Of a stretch of DNA of 64,000 bases, positions 1 through 10,948 are shown piece after piece. Below the pieces are notes generated by a model, which was not told the DNA's origin, made no database searches, and saw nothing but the letters and a program-made list of their open reading frames with translations. The position numbers were made by a program, and so were the translations under genes. Each line of letters begins with the position of its first letter. Within the stretch, counting starts at the first letter, position 1. The stretch lies in the NCBI GenBank assembly GCA_012656075.1, contig JAAKBF010000269.1, positions 248,001 through 312,000 on the forward strand. Direction: 5' to 3'. This stretch comes from Phytophthora hibernalis. Its lineage: Eukaryota; Oomycota; Peronosporomycetes; Peronosporales; Peronosporaceae.

Positions 1-476
1 CCCGCACAGCGATTTGGCTGCTGGTCGAGCATCCGACTTCAGCTGAAGAAACCCAAGTCGAAGAAGAATCGCAAGTTTCTCCACCGGTATCAACTTGTGG
101 GGAATGAATGTTGGATGTGTTAGCAGCTTGCATAACTCGGCGAGCGTCAGTCGACCCAGCCCTGGAAGCCATCGCTCCGGAATATTGAGACCTGCTACTG
201 GCGCTGGATCTCTTGGAAGGGCTCGACGTGCGACGTATAATTGTGTGCAGTGATTCCAACCTCGCGATTCGTCCACTGCGCGACGAGATGGACTACTAGG
301 CGTTAGGATTGCAACTTCTCCGGTAGAAGTGCTGGGTAAGCTGAAAATGCTCCCGTAGGCAGACCTGTGCCATGTCCGTCGAGACTGGAACGCAAGATTT
401 GATAGCCGGACAAGCACTACAACGTCAAGGGGTAATACTGATCTCCGAATAGCAGACTCTAGCTGATTTAGCCACG
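1..476. other. No recognisable gene; probable decayed retroelement sequence
   Basis: No frame gives a convincing protein. Because the next segment is the linker between RNase H and integrase of a gypsy pol gene, this stretch is probably the decayed upstream part of the same element, but I could not recognise RNase H motifs in it. Confidence 0.35.
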
Positions 477-2193
477 TTGAATCAACTTGGAGAGATGATT
501 GATCCGATGTTCGACGAAAGCGCTGGTGATGAAGTACCTCCGATAATGCCTGTGACGACTAGGTCGAGAGCCCGACGTGAAATTACTCAGCCGGATAGCG
601 ACGAAAGTCCACCGGACGAAGACCGACGGAATACGCCGACGCCGGAAGCGCTCGGCGAAAGTGTCGTCAAACGTATCCGAATGGACCGTATTCAGAAATC
701 TCAAGACGAAGAGCTGTGGATCCATAACCTGAAGCAATTCACCAGGGGCGGCGTGGCGGGAATGACATCACGGGACGCAAGCAACTGCAGTAAGCTGGCA
801 CCTCAGTACGAGGAAGACGAGAATAATTTGCTTCTCTACCATACCAAAGGAGACGAGTCCGCTGAAGATCTAAACGCGGTGATGAAGCTCGTTGTCCCGG
901 AAGCTCTGAGAGACGACGTATTACACTAATATCACGCCAGTCCCGAATGTGGACATCAATGAATCGGACGTACTTATCATCGTATACGCCAACATTGCCA
1001 CTGTCTGGGACTACCGACATTTACTTGTCATAAGGGGTCGCTTTGTCATAAGGCAATCAATTTCTACGATATGTAGCAGCGTTGATTGTTTTGTCATAAG
1101 GGTCCATTGTACCGTACAATGCCTTTTAGAGCACGTCGTGTTATGATTGGCTTAGCTTCATTTTTCAAATCGCTACATCCAAATGGATGACATGAGGTTG
1201 ACGACACTTCTGGCGCTTAGCACCGCAGCACACATGGAATCCAAGGCCAAAGAGATTGTAGTATGCAACGCTAGAAGGTTATTGATCAGTCTGTCTCGCA
1301 AGACCTGGTAGAGCTGTTTTCGAGTGGTGGAAGACCGACACCAGTACGTTGCATCCTGTCATCACACCCTGGAGAGCGCGGCGGGGCGGGGAGACTTGTT
1401 GTCTACAGTAAAGGTCCGCTTAGGTACGACGCAACTTCGTTTTGTCGGATTTAAACAGTAACCCTAACCACAAACGCATATGGGTAGGCCCTTACGACAA
1501 GGAATTGCCGGTATAAAAAAGCGTTCAGCGTTACGTTGATGAGTGTACCGATTGCGATACCAGAAAGGGTCGACCCACTATCAGGGCGGATCACCTGGGA
1601 ATATCATTCCGACGTACCCGTTCCAAGTCATCGCCATGGACCCCATACCGTCGTTGTCACCTTCGTTCAAAGATAACACCGAACTTCTAGTTTGGGTCGA
1701 TATGTTCACTGGATTTGTCGTTGCAAAAGCCAATGCGTCGAGAACCGCGCAAACCGTGGCAGAATCCTACGAGGAATGCGTCTTTCGACGGTTCGGAGCA
1801 AGCGAGGCCATATGTCACGACCGAGAGCCTGGATTTATGTCGGACTTCTTCCGAGCGTTTAATCAGCTCATGGGTCAACGACAGCGGGTTACGCTCGCCT
1901 ACAGACCACAAACAAACGGGTCCGCAGAGCGCATGGCACAAACAAGCACTCGAGCAATCAAGATGTACGTCGAATACGAACACCAACGCGACTGGGACAA
2001 ATATGCGGCGAGGCTCGCCTACTCGTTGAACACGGCGTATGACCGAGAAAAGAGACCACATTCTTCTTGGTCCACGGCTGGGATCCCCGCTCGACGTGCG
2101 AAGCCTCGCTCTCGGTGGAAAACACTCAACTCCAGGACTCGCAGCTTCGCCGGTGGCGCTTCCACATCCAGAAGCACTACATGCGTGAACTGA
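477..2193 (+). pseudogene. Ty3/gypsy pol fragment: linker, integrase zinc finger and integrase core, broken
   Basis: The first part (477-929) reads like the linker after RNase H in oomycete gypsy polyproteins, ending in LRDDVLH. The frame continues past a stop into the integrase HHCC finger (YHASPECGHQ, IGRTYHRIR). After an inserted element the finger resumes near 1510 with the CTDC pair, then the catalytic core: MDPIPSL, a WVDMFTG strand, CHDREPGFMSDFF with the second acidic residue, and RPQTNGSAERM with the third. It ends near 2190 without an integrase C-terminal domain. In life the protein would join retroelement cDNA to host DNA. In-frame stops, a frame change and the insertion make it non-functional. 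No LTR of its own is visible. Confidence 0.85.
1024..1501. mobile_element. Short non-autonomous inverted-repeat element inserted in the integrase finger
   Basis: The integrase reading is interrupted from about 1021 to 1505. The two edges form a near-perfect inverted repeat: CTTGTCATAAGGG at 1024-1036 and CCCTTACGACAAG at 1489-1501 (12 of 13 match). The motif TTTGTCATAAGG recurs just inside the left end near 1042 and 1091, like subterminal binding sites of a transposase. There is no coding capacity. I see no clean target-site duplication; flanking CTACCGACAT and TTGCCGGTAT resemble each other only loosely, so the superfamily is unassigned. Confidence 0.65.
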
Positions 2194-2217
2194 GATTCCA
2201 ATTCAGCCTTTGAGACT

Positions 2218-2362
2218 TGTCGTGTAGGAATACGCAACAAATCTCACTACCAAATGGTATGAGTCCCACCAACAACACCCACTCCTTACGACCGCCAACG
2301 AGCGTTGGATCAATAATCGAATACCAGGAACGATCCCTTACGCCAAGTTGGCTGTAAGATCC
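2218..2362 (+). repeat. Truncated LTR end, same family as LTRs at 17 kb and 50 kb
   Basis: The stub begins TGTCGTGTAGGA and shares the block around AACGAGCGTTGGATCA and CAGGAACGATCCCTTACGCC with the full LTRs at 16993-17831 and 49912-50748. Only about 145 bp remains. It lies directly against gag-like coding sequence of the same family, implying an internal deletion. Strand is given in the sense inferred from the 50-kb copy. Confidence 0.75.
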
Positions 2363-2399
2363 CATCTACGGGTTCGGTTCCGCTCAGGTACATGCTCTG

Positions 2400-2760
2400 G
2401 TGGCGCGGATCGCGAGCCTGAAGCGAGCCAACTCCAGTTTGCGCCGACATTCGGCACTGCACGACCTCGACGTCAACACTCTGGTGCTTGCCTCCACTTG
2501 TAAGTCTTGCATGTTTCATCGCCCGGCGGGCCACTTTTCTAACATTATCTTGCTGCCCTCGTTCAGGTATCACCGCCGACGACATCGACTAGGAGCTACT
2601 TGGGTTGTCGCCACCGAGTGTCACCTCGAAGGAAGCGCCCCGGTTGCGCTCCCTTCGAGAATTTGGAGGACAGCGACGAAGATGACCCGGGTTCATACGA
2701 GGAGTCCAAGCCTCCGACTATGTCCGACAGCTGCCACTGATGACACCGATAACTTGAATG
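2400..2760 (+). pseudogene. Gag-like coiled-coil ORF remnant with intron (LTR-element associated)
   Basis: The segment reads IASLKRANSSLRR and LDVNTLVLAS, then a GT..AG intron at 2500-2566 (67 bp), then ITADDID, a stop, and ELLGLSPPSVTSK. The same peptides and the same intron position occur at 48.6-48.9 kb, so splicing at this point belongs to the element family. Function is unknown; leucine- and charge-rich sequence suggests a coiled coil, as in gag-like proteins of oomycete LTR elements. The in-frame stop and missing ends make it a pseudogene. It is joined to an LTR stub on its left. Confidence 0.6.
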
Positions 2761-3056
2761 ACGTATAACGGCGTCTCAGCGTCGGCGGAACCGTCGCAAG
2801 CGTCTTCAGCAGCAAATTATGCCTGCTAACCCCCCAGTGTTCACCGAGGTCGGCTCTCCATGCTAGTACTTGTGCTAATCAAATCCTACTGACAATTTTG
2901 ATTATTATTCAAGGAGCTCCAATCTAATTAGGAGGTATGATTTTTTAAATCGGGCATCGCTGACCTAAATCAGATGTTTAATCAGATTAACAATCACTTC
3001 GACAAACAAACTACCGTAATCGGTTTTCACAAAATATAATAGGCGAGGTATCTGGT

Positions 3057-3345
3057 CCATGTTTTGTAAGACATGGGACGTGGTGTTTTATCCATGTCTC
3101 AACCATGTTTCCAGAAATTAATTAATTAAAATACGAATATCTTACGTCCATATTTGAATCATGTTCAACCATGGTGAAATCATGTTGACAGGAGGACGCA
3201 AAAATGAAGACTGATTGAGCTCGCGAGGATGCGGCGATGCCGACACCCTCTTTTTCATAGTTCAGACCTATCTCCAGTAATGTATCCATTCAGGGAAACA
3301 TGGACGAAAACATGGATACATGGCGTTACATGGAAACATGTATTG
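3057..3345. repeat. Cluster of ACATGG/CCATGT motifs, left flank of Ulp1 element
   Basis: CCATGT or ACATGG occurs many times in under 300 bp, for example near 3057, 3092, 3106, 3298 and 3319. The spacing is irregular, so this is a dispersed-motif block, not a strict tandem array. A matching block lies at 4984-5215. Confidence 0.5.
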
Positions 3346-3360
3346 ATGAACTTGTGCTAC

Positions 3361-4753
3361 TTACGCGTCGACTTCTTCCTGGGCGGTCGTCGCGTCCGGC
3401 TTGCTTTCGTCACTGAAGGTCACGATCTTGTGAAAAACATCCCAGCGTCGACGGCGGAGTCCGGCGGTGGTGTAGTCATTACCTGCATCCTTGAACAAAC
3501 GCCGCCAAAAGTAAAGGCACACGAATAGTCCGCAATTATCACCGTCTCTCTGGATGGGGCGGTGCACTGCGACCACGTTGTAATGCTGCGGAAGGTAATT
3601 CTAGACGATCTCGTCTGCCAGCCCCGCTAGCAAGTTCTGATTAGCCCTCTTGTCAAAACTGTCGTAGCAGCTAGTCGTAGTCCGAGGCCAGTCAACCACG
3701 AGGTATACCCAGTGATTTTCATTGACATTTATCGGTATGAGCACGATGTCCTCTTCCGCTGCTGTGACCAAACTCAGTGTCGTTGGGGGGTGCGCGAGCC
3801 TTTGTTCGGAGCTTGTGTCTTCAGGCTCGGCAAAAATATGGTCGTATTGTTGTTGTATGATGCCGCAAGAGTCATCACGAAAGCATTGATCAGGTTGTCT
3901 TTGTACCAGGACTTCTCTCTGGCGCAGTATAGATGGCTCTATTGCAATTCAAATCCATCACCAAAACCAGGAAGTCTGTCATGCAGAGAATTTTGCAGCA
4001 TCCGCTGGGCTAACACGTCGGCCCCCTCATCTGCAAACGTGCTGTCCACAGTGCTCATAAGCCAAGAGTAGCATTCCATATCGTCTTTGCACGCTTCCAC
4101 CATACTCCATAGGTATTGCATCGCCATCAATTGAAGCTGCGTGTAATCGCCAAGACCTGCTACATTACATACCGAACTCTCTTTAGACGCATCTCTTTGC
4201 GAAGTCAGATCCATAGCACGACCAAACGGCGTCTTACGCTCAATTAGTTATAAACAATCCAGTACCATAGACTCGGGTAGCCGGTATAACACGTTCTGAC
4301 GTACTGGTGCACGGAACTCGACGGTGATGTCTTTGTTCCGATAGTTGTGGTGCCGAACCTCGCACGAACTCAGGTATGACGATAGCTCCTTGAGAGGAGG
4401 CATGTGCGTCTTAAGAAATTCAACATCGTCGACTACGTCATCTCCACGTAACGCTTTCCGTAACTTGGCACCTTTGTTGTACTCCTTTCTCTCACGACTA
4501 ATTTTGCGAATTTGCTGCAGCTTATCCTTTCGAGGACGACCTACACGCCTTCAAGGGTTGAATGGTTTCATATTCTTCTTTGGCTTCGGCTCGTCAACAT
4601 CTGAGTCGTTATGCTGTATGTCGTCATTCGCTTCAAGTTCTGATTTTTTGCTGCCCCAGCACATTGAGTCGGCGGCAGGGTCTCGTCGTCTTTGCTACTA
4701 GGAGGTGGTATAGCCACGTCTCCATAACGTAGCTTGACGCACCAGCTATCCAA
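3361..4753 (-). pseudogene. Ulp1-like (C48 cysteine protease) domain protein, degenerate
   Basis: Read on the minus strand, the C-terminal part is a recognisable Ulp1 fold: WYKDNLINAFVMTLA (substrate-side helix), then NHWVYLVVDW holding the catalytic His and Asp, YDSF, and QRDGDNCGLFVC holding the catalytic Cys. Ulp1 enzymes cleave SUMO-like tags, and related domains recur in transposon proteins. A stop sits between the His/Asp and Cys motifs (near 3607) and at least one frame change occurs near 3775, so no intact enzyme can be made. Upstream stretches (3939-4214 and 4568-4753) look coding but match no family I recognise. The surrounding motif clusters suggest it belonged to a mobile element, not to the host. 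Confidence 0.7.
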
Positions 4754-4983
4754 GTTTTTCAGTGTTGTCTGAAACTTCTCATCTGATAATCGGTGAGTTC
4801 GCTTGTGATTCTACAAAAGACACTTTGAGCGCTCTTGTATTGTCTTTCTCAGTCATCCGCTTCTATTGTGTAATTTCATCACTGTTCGTGCTGATGCGCA
4901 CGGGCGCGTCCACGACCGGAAGTTTTTCTTCCAAAGTGCCAACACGCAACCCCTTCGGTGCAATAAATGGACGGAAATATTGA

Positions 4984-5215
4984 CCAACATGGACACAAAT
5001 CATCGAACATGGTTAAAAATATGTTAGAAACATGGAAGATAACATGGCCAAAACACGGGACGACATGTGAAGTCCGAACCATCTGCAATATGTAGACATC
5101 GAAATAAAGCATAGGCAAAACAAGGCTCAGTACATGGTCAAAACATGTAAATGGATGCACGATATGGTCGAAACATGGACCCAACCATGGACATAACATG
5201 TTTGGGCACCATGTC
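4984..5215. repeat. Cluster of ACATGG motifs, right flank of Ulp1 element
   Basis: At least eight ACATGG or near-identical hexamers occur here, e.g. near 4987, 5009, 5030, 5041, 5133, 5173 and 5187. Together with the left cluster they bracket the Ulp1-like coding region. Confidence 0.5.
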
Positions 5216-5239
5216 TCACATCGTCGACTCTACCATCAT

Positions 5240-6038
5240 GCAGGGACACGTACGTGGATGTGTTACGTGGATGTGTTTCGCAGAGGAAGAATGCTCGAGG
5301 TCTGGGCTATCACAAGCAAGACATAGAACGAAGAGCGTTAGATAAGTACATATACGGCATAACAAACAACATGTATCCCTACTTGAGCGTTGCCGAGTTG
5401 CGCACAGCCCTCGTCTCTGGCCAGGTAAATGCTGCCGTCCGTCTCCAGATGCTGGTGTCTTTCTCCAAATGCCCTCACTTAGCTACACATACGTACGCTC
5501 ACGTGTAAGACTCATAGTTACCGTAAACGAATACGAAGTGATGTACCTGTTAAGACGTGAGCACGTCAGAGCCTGGCTAGCCGTGGGTGCGTCTGCGTCT
5601 CGGGTTGGGCGGCGCGGAAGGCGTCCAAACCTCGATCTAACAGGAAATGACGCGTAATAGTTAATAAAGAGGCCGTCCGGTCATCGATATACCATAATGC
5701 ATCATATAACATACCTCAACATGTAGGGGTAGCGAATGGGTAGATACCGGTATAACCCCTCTCGGCAGCTCAGAGGGACTTCAGGGGCGGCGTATGCGTC
5801 TCGCGGTGGCGCAGGCTTCTGGCGACGCGTGGCAGGAATGAGTCGATGGAACTTTCGTATTTAAAAAATGAAAACGTATTTAATTACAAACATGGGCAAA
5901 TGTGGTTTTATACTTGTTCAAACATGTGGGACGAGACATGGACCGTCTATTTTTCGAATATAATATTAATTCTCTAATAATAATAAATAAAAATGCCATA
6001 ATCGGTAGCCTGAAATCTTCAGCTTCAACGTCGACCAG
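5240..6038. other. AT-variable spacer without a recognisable gene
   Basis: Two short open frames on the plus strand (about 5254-5508 and 5469-5657) have no recognisable motif. A few more ACATG motifs near 5890-5945 suggest the element extends this far. The last 100 bp are AT-rich and would hold the promoter of the gene starting at 6039; no clear core-promoter match is visible. Confidence 0.4.
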
Positions 6039-8114
6039 ATGAGTGGAATGCTGCGATCGCTGCAGCGCGTATGGCTCGGCAGCCTTGGCGTAGATTCCCT
6101 CGACAGTCGCCTCCGCCACCTCAAGCCGCTGCCCAGTCAACCCCCATCGCCCAGTAAGCCGGAAGAGTCGAAACCTCTCAGCAAGGAGCAGCGGCTGGGC
6201 GACGTCGTGTGGAAGCCCAAGCAGGAGTTCCCTGGACGCTCTGTCATTGACCGCCGCGCTGTGACTTTGTCACGGGAGCTGCAAGTGCTACGACGCATCG
6301 CGCACGTGTCGGTGCAGAGCGTCGCGCAGCCTGCGAGACTGGCGCTGCTGGGCGTGTGCTCCAGTGGCGTGCTGGGCCTCTCAGCGTACGAGGCGCATCT
6401 GCTGCTGGACCCGCTGCAACCCACGACAATAGACTCACTTCTCTTCGTGTACAAGTACTCGATGCACAACTTCCTGGCCAGTTGCATCTGGGAGACGCGA
6501 GCGCCGGAGCTCGTGGCGCAGTCCCTGGGTCTGGATGCGACGCAACTGCTGCGAGAGTTTCATCCAGCGACATCCAGTGCAGACGCAGCACTGCAGCTCA
6601 GGATCATGAGCGTGTTCACGACTAGAGCCATGCTGGCAGGCTTCATGGTGGTGACGCAGCTGCTGAACATTGTCCGGGCGAGCGGAACGGCGGCCTTGGG
6701 GTATCTGGACAGCGTCTACAGTGGACGTGAACCTCCGTTACAGGGCATTGAAGAACGGATTATCCGACTAGCAGGGAAAGGAAGCGATGTCACGGAAGTA
6801 TCCATGGTACGCTACGGTGCGCACATTTTGCCTGTGTTTGAGAACCCGGAGCAACATCGGCATTTGGTGGCGCAGTGGTCGCTGAACGGACGAGTGCCTT
6901 GTGTGTGGTGCGTACCCAAAGGCCAGTACGGCTTCCGTCACTCGTGGACAGGGCTGCATGTCGACGAGTCATTTTTGCTGCGCACAACAACTGGCAAGTA
7001 CATCCTCTGTATTGAGGCCGATGCTACGCTCAAAGATAGAGCGTTTGAGTTGCGCGTGATGCCCAAGGCACCATTGCCAAAGGACGAAGAGCTCTCGGTG
7101 GAGGATGCGTCACAAGCCTACCGACTCATTGAGCGGCAGACTGCTTTGGCACTTCAACGGCCTTTCGCAGTCGCTGTGTGCTGCTGGGTGACTCACGCCA
7201 ACTGTGTGATCTCGGCGGGGAATCGTTCGTCACCCTACGTGAGCGTACACGGCTCAAACAGGAGATCAATGTGCTTATTGACTCCAAAGCCCCTCTGCTA
7301 CTGGAACTGCTGAGATGGTGCGGGCGATTCGTGGATGACCGTAAAACGCTGGTGCTGGATGTCACTCCTCACAACTTCACCCCTCTCCGATTGTTTCTGG
7401 AGTACAATGGTTATTCTGTGCTCACTCCTGCAGAGGCTGTTGAATACGAAGAGCGCGAGCGAGCTGAGATGGCCGCAGAGACTAAAGCCAAGGCCGAAGT
7501 GGAGGAGCAAGACCGACGTGATCGGCAAGAGCTAGAAGAGCAAAAGCTTGCGTTGGCGGGTACCGTGTGGCTTACTAAAAGGCAAAGTGATACTGTGCTC
7601 GATGCGAAGCAAAAACAGGTGAACGTACGCAGGCGGTTGAAAATGGTAGCAGCTCTGCATCTGGCCAGGACAAGAGCGTTACCGAAGAGAACGATAAAGC
7701 TGCTGCGAAGGACATGGACAAGGAAAAGGCACAGGCAATGATTGAAAAAACACCCGCAGCAAGGAAGGCCGAAAAACTCCCCGACTACTGTACTACCCGA
7801 CAACAGCCGCGACCATCAACGCTGTTCATGCGACTTTGACCGCTGGTGACGGGGTCTCGGATCCACGACGATGCTGCGTGCTGATCAACCAGCCCTTTGG
7901 TCTTGAACACCTTGACGAGCTGGCTGAAGATGCTGGCGAGAAGTTCCACCCCGTGTGTGCCGCGGAGATTTACGACGACTACTTCCGGCAGGTGCGGATC
8001 TGGACGCGCATGGGGCACTCTGCAGCCGTCATCCAACGTGAGCTTGATAAGCGTTTTGAACCCGTTCGAGGCACCTTGGATGGTATCGCAACCTTGAATC
8101 AGACAAGTACCTAA
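6039..8114 (+). CDS. Conserved-looking protein of unknown function, two or more frameshifts
   Basis: A long coding region begins MSGMLRSLQRVWLG at 6039 and reads to about residue 380 in one frame. A two-base shift at about 7176-7180 (GCTGTGTGCTG, apparently an extra TG) moves the coherent reading to another frame (LLGDSRQLCDLGGESFV onward). A further shift near 7590-7620 precedes a lysine/alanine-rich stretch, and the C-terminal part (7836-8114, CCVLINQPFGLEHLDE) lies in yet another frame. Hydrophobic segments near residues 98-125 and 200-220 could be membrane-associated. The region around LLELLRWCGRFVDDRKTL reads as a real folded domain, but I recognise no family. A basic, arginine-rich N-terminus could be a mitochondrial presequence; this is inference only. 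Its end is about 100 bp from the convergent gene at 8216. Confidence 0.6.
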
Positions 8115-8215
8115 TGAGTAGGTACTGAGGTCCTACATGTACATGTAATCCAAGCAAGGCAAACACATTTGGGAAAAAGGTAAATTAATGATACGGTACA
8201 GATGAATCGGAAGAA

Positions 8216-9654
8216 CTACGCGATGCCTTCATCAAAGAGCTTGCGGCTGAGCAAGTAGCCTGACAGTAGCAAGAACAGGGCCACACCATAGACGATCATC
8301 TTCGAGAGGATCCTGCACGCCACCACGTCCGCAGGTTGGAGCTCACCGTGCTTAATATGGCGCTGGGCCAGCACCGCTGCCATCTCGCGCGCCTGACGCT
8401 CAGCTGGGTCACGTTGCTCTGTCACGGCTTCCTCGTGAGCGTGGCGACGTCGAAGTGCCTCCCGCAGAGGTTCCTCATGCCACTCAGGGAGCAGCACCGG
8501 TGTCGGAGGCGGTACTCCTTTATCCTCACCAATGACCTCGTCGGACTTCTCTTCCTCGTCATTTCTGAAAGCATGCGCAATTTCAGCGTCAGCAATGGCT
8601 GCAGCTTGGTCACCCCCAGTCGGCTCCGGAACCACCAAACTGGCCACGTACGCGGCCTCATCGCGCCGATGCTGCGTTTCCACACGCTCCTTTTCTTCTT
8701 CGTCCGCCGCGACGACATTAATCACGCGTTGAATTTCACAAAGCATCGACGGATCGACACCCATTTTGAGCAGCACCTCCTTCTCAATGCGCGCTGAGCG
8801 GTAGCCGCTATTCTTCTCTGCTGGAGACGATATCGACACTCGGCGTCGAGACGCCGGTCGAACGGGGATGGGGACGGAATGGGTCCGTCTATCGACGCAC
8901 CGGGCGTGTACATGCCTGTCATGGGCGTCCCGGGGCGGACGACAACATGGACTCCGTGTCGAAGCTCCACCGCGTGTCGGCCATCGAGGACGTAGGCGAG
9001 TACGGATGTTTCTCGCCCAACTCCCCGTCATCCCCATTTCGTGCTCCTGTTCCTGTTCTTGCTCCTCTTGGCCTTCCTCCTTCGCGTGCTGCTGCGTAGT
9101 TTGACTCCGTGTCTCCTCGCTCTCGAGAGCGTGCAAAGGTTGGTCGCCAGCTCCGCCAAGAAAATGGAGGTTTCAGGGGACGCCGCCATCTCCGTGGCGC
9201 GGGTAAGACACTCGGCTGTGCTGGAGATGATGCGACGGCCGTCGTCGCTGGCGAACAGGTCCACCACGGACTGCAGCGTCTGGAACAGCTGCTGCGTGGC
9301 GGCCTTGGTCTCTGGCGTGTTGAGCGCTTGTACTACCTTGGCCACCGTCGCCACGCAGTTGAGCACCACGTCTCGGCCGCTGCGGGAGCTGGCGGCGCAC
9401 ACGACCTGCTCGTGTAGCTGCTTGGTGCTGGTCCCGAGCTGCTGGCCGCGCTCCGCCCCGAACACGCCCATCGCGTTGGCCAGCGCCGTGGCCAGCAACC
9501 GCGTCAGGTCGCGCGCGCTGTGGTGTGAGCGTCTTGAGGCGGTCCCAGAGCAGGAAGCTCAGCACGGCTGGATTGGCCACGGAGCCCGCGAGACGCGAGG
9601 CCACGGGGTTCACCACGGACTCGTCCACTTTGGTCGTCGCCCAGCTGCAGACAT
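8216..9654 (-). CDS. Tail-anchored membrane protein of unknown function, frameshifted
   Basis: On the minus strand the N-terminal part reads VDESVVNPVASRLAGS, shifts frame near 9530 into an alanine/leucine-rich helical region (TALANAMGVFGAERGQQLG, then VATVAKVVQALNTPET), passes a Glu/Gln-rich low-complexity tract near 9060, shifts again, and ends with a charged helical domain and a hydrophobic segment MIVYGVALFLLLSGYLL followed by SRKLFDEGIA. That layout fits a tail-anchored protein facing the cytosol. The start is set at an ATG at 9654-9652, which requires one base shift just after it; an ATG-less start farther in is possible. No known family recognised. It is convergent with the 6039 gene and divergent from the WW gene at 9941, with about 290 bp between the starts. 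Confidence 0.55.
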
Positions 9655-9940
9655 GACAAGAGAACGTGAGCTACAGTACAAGCAGTGCATCGGCAGAGGA
9701 CAGCGCACCGCACGGCATCCAGCATCTTGGCAATGGGACAGTGAGGAGCCAAGTGACTTTGTGACGAGCGCTTGTGACGCAGCGTTGCTTCGAAATTCTG
9801 CCGTCCCGTCTGCAGAATCCTGGCATTATGCCAGTGGCATATCGCATACGGTATTACGAGAAGTCAACTTTTCAGAAAATACAAAATACGGAATCTGAGT
9901 TTTTATTTTTCTCACGAGTGTACCCATTTCGAGACTTAGG

Positions 9941-10654
9941 ATGGCGGCGCGCGGGGTGAACGGCGCGACCAGCGGCACGCTGAACGAGCGCTTCATCAAG
10001 TGCGCGGGCTGCCACGTGAACGTGCCCAAGGAGGACATGCTGGCGATGGGCGAGTGCACAGTGTGCGGGCGGTCGTACGAGGCTGCGGTTACGGCGGATG
10101 GCAGAGGCGTCGAGGTGGCGACTGTGGCCTTCGATGGTGTGGGCGTCGCAGAGAAGAAGCCAACGCGGAAGCGGTGGGCGGTTCTCATGTCTAAGAAAGG
10201 AAGGAGCTACTACCACAACACAGAGACGGGCGAGGACCGATGGGAGAAACCCGCGGACTTGGACGCAGACGCAGCCGAGGACGCCTTCGGTGAGGATAAA
10301 GTAGCTTTAGTGACTGCAATGCTGGAGTAGCTAACTGATTGGTTTGCAGTGCCGTTCAAGAACGACGCGGTGAAGAAGGCGGTGCTGCGAGAACAGAAGA
10401 AGCTGGAGGCCAACAAGATGGGTGTGCCCATGGAGGTGGTGGCCGCCACGCAGCTGCAGCTGCAGCACGAGGACGAGGTCGACGACCCCTTTGCCAAGAT
10501 GGTGGGTCGCGGTGGGAAGGCGAAGAGTTCAACGCGAGTCAGCCCCAATCAGGAAATCGCAGCACCGGCTGAAGAGGAGGACGAGGAGGAGGAAGAGCAA
10601 ACACAGCAACAAGAAGATGCGGTGAAGGCTGGCGGATCGTGTGTTGTCATGTGA
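9941..10654 (+). CDS. Zinc-ribbon/WW-domain protein with C-terminal CaaX box
   Basis: Two exons, 9941-10289 and 10350-10654, separated by a 60-bp GT..AG intron. The N-terminal half has two CxxC pairs (CAGC and CTVC) likely to bind zinc. Residues about 77-105 form a WW domain (RWAVLMSKKGRSYYHN, then W and P in RWEKP), a module that binds proline-rich partners. The second exon is helical and acidic with a Glu/Gln tract. The protein ends SCVVM, a CaaX prenylation motif; a terminal Met normally favours farnesylation. It is therefore probably membrane-tethered by a lipid. The domains are seen directly; the partner and pathway are unknown. This gene has no visible frameshift, unlike its neighbours. 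Confidence 0.8.
10290..10349 (+). other. Intron of the WW/CaaX gene
   Basis: GTGAGG donor and TTTGCAG acceptor; removing it joins the reading frame from GAFG-side codons to the VPFKND exon. Retention would add a stop at 10328-10330. Confidence 0.8.
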
Positions 10655-10948
10655 CCATCTCACTTCAACGTAGCTGGTGGACAGATTGTCATCCTGGCCA
10701 AAACGCGTACCCTTGACGTAACCTTACCTTCCCCAATCTATTTTTACCGAATCAGCGTGCGATTCGGCCAATCGTTCAATTGCGATAAGGTGGTGTTTTT
10801 AATACTCCACGTTCTGCGGCGTCTTGTGCGCGCCAGGTGTCCTCCTTCTCCGCTCCACTTCTCCGCTCACGCTGCGCCGGACACCTCCCATATCTTTTCT
10901 CACCTAGACCTCTCCACTTAGGCAGCCTCGCCGGGCCCAGCCGTCGCC

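Larger units (their letters stand above)
2900..5960 (-). mobile_element. Decayed transposon carrying a Ulp1-like protease domain (edges approximate)
   Basis: A broken Ulp1/C48 protease domain on the minus strand is flanked on both sides by clusters of ACATGG/CCATGT motifs (about 3057-3345 and 4984-5215, with further copies near 5890-5945). Motif-rich subterminal regions around a Ulp1-bearing ORF suggest a DNA transposon of the kind that carries C48 proteases (some MULE, Helitron-like or related elements). I could not identify transposase motifs or terminal inverted repeats, so class and exact borders are open. Confidence 0.4.
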
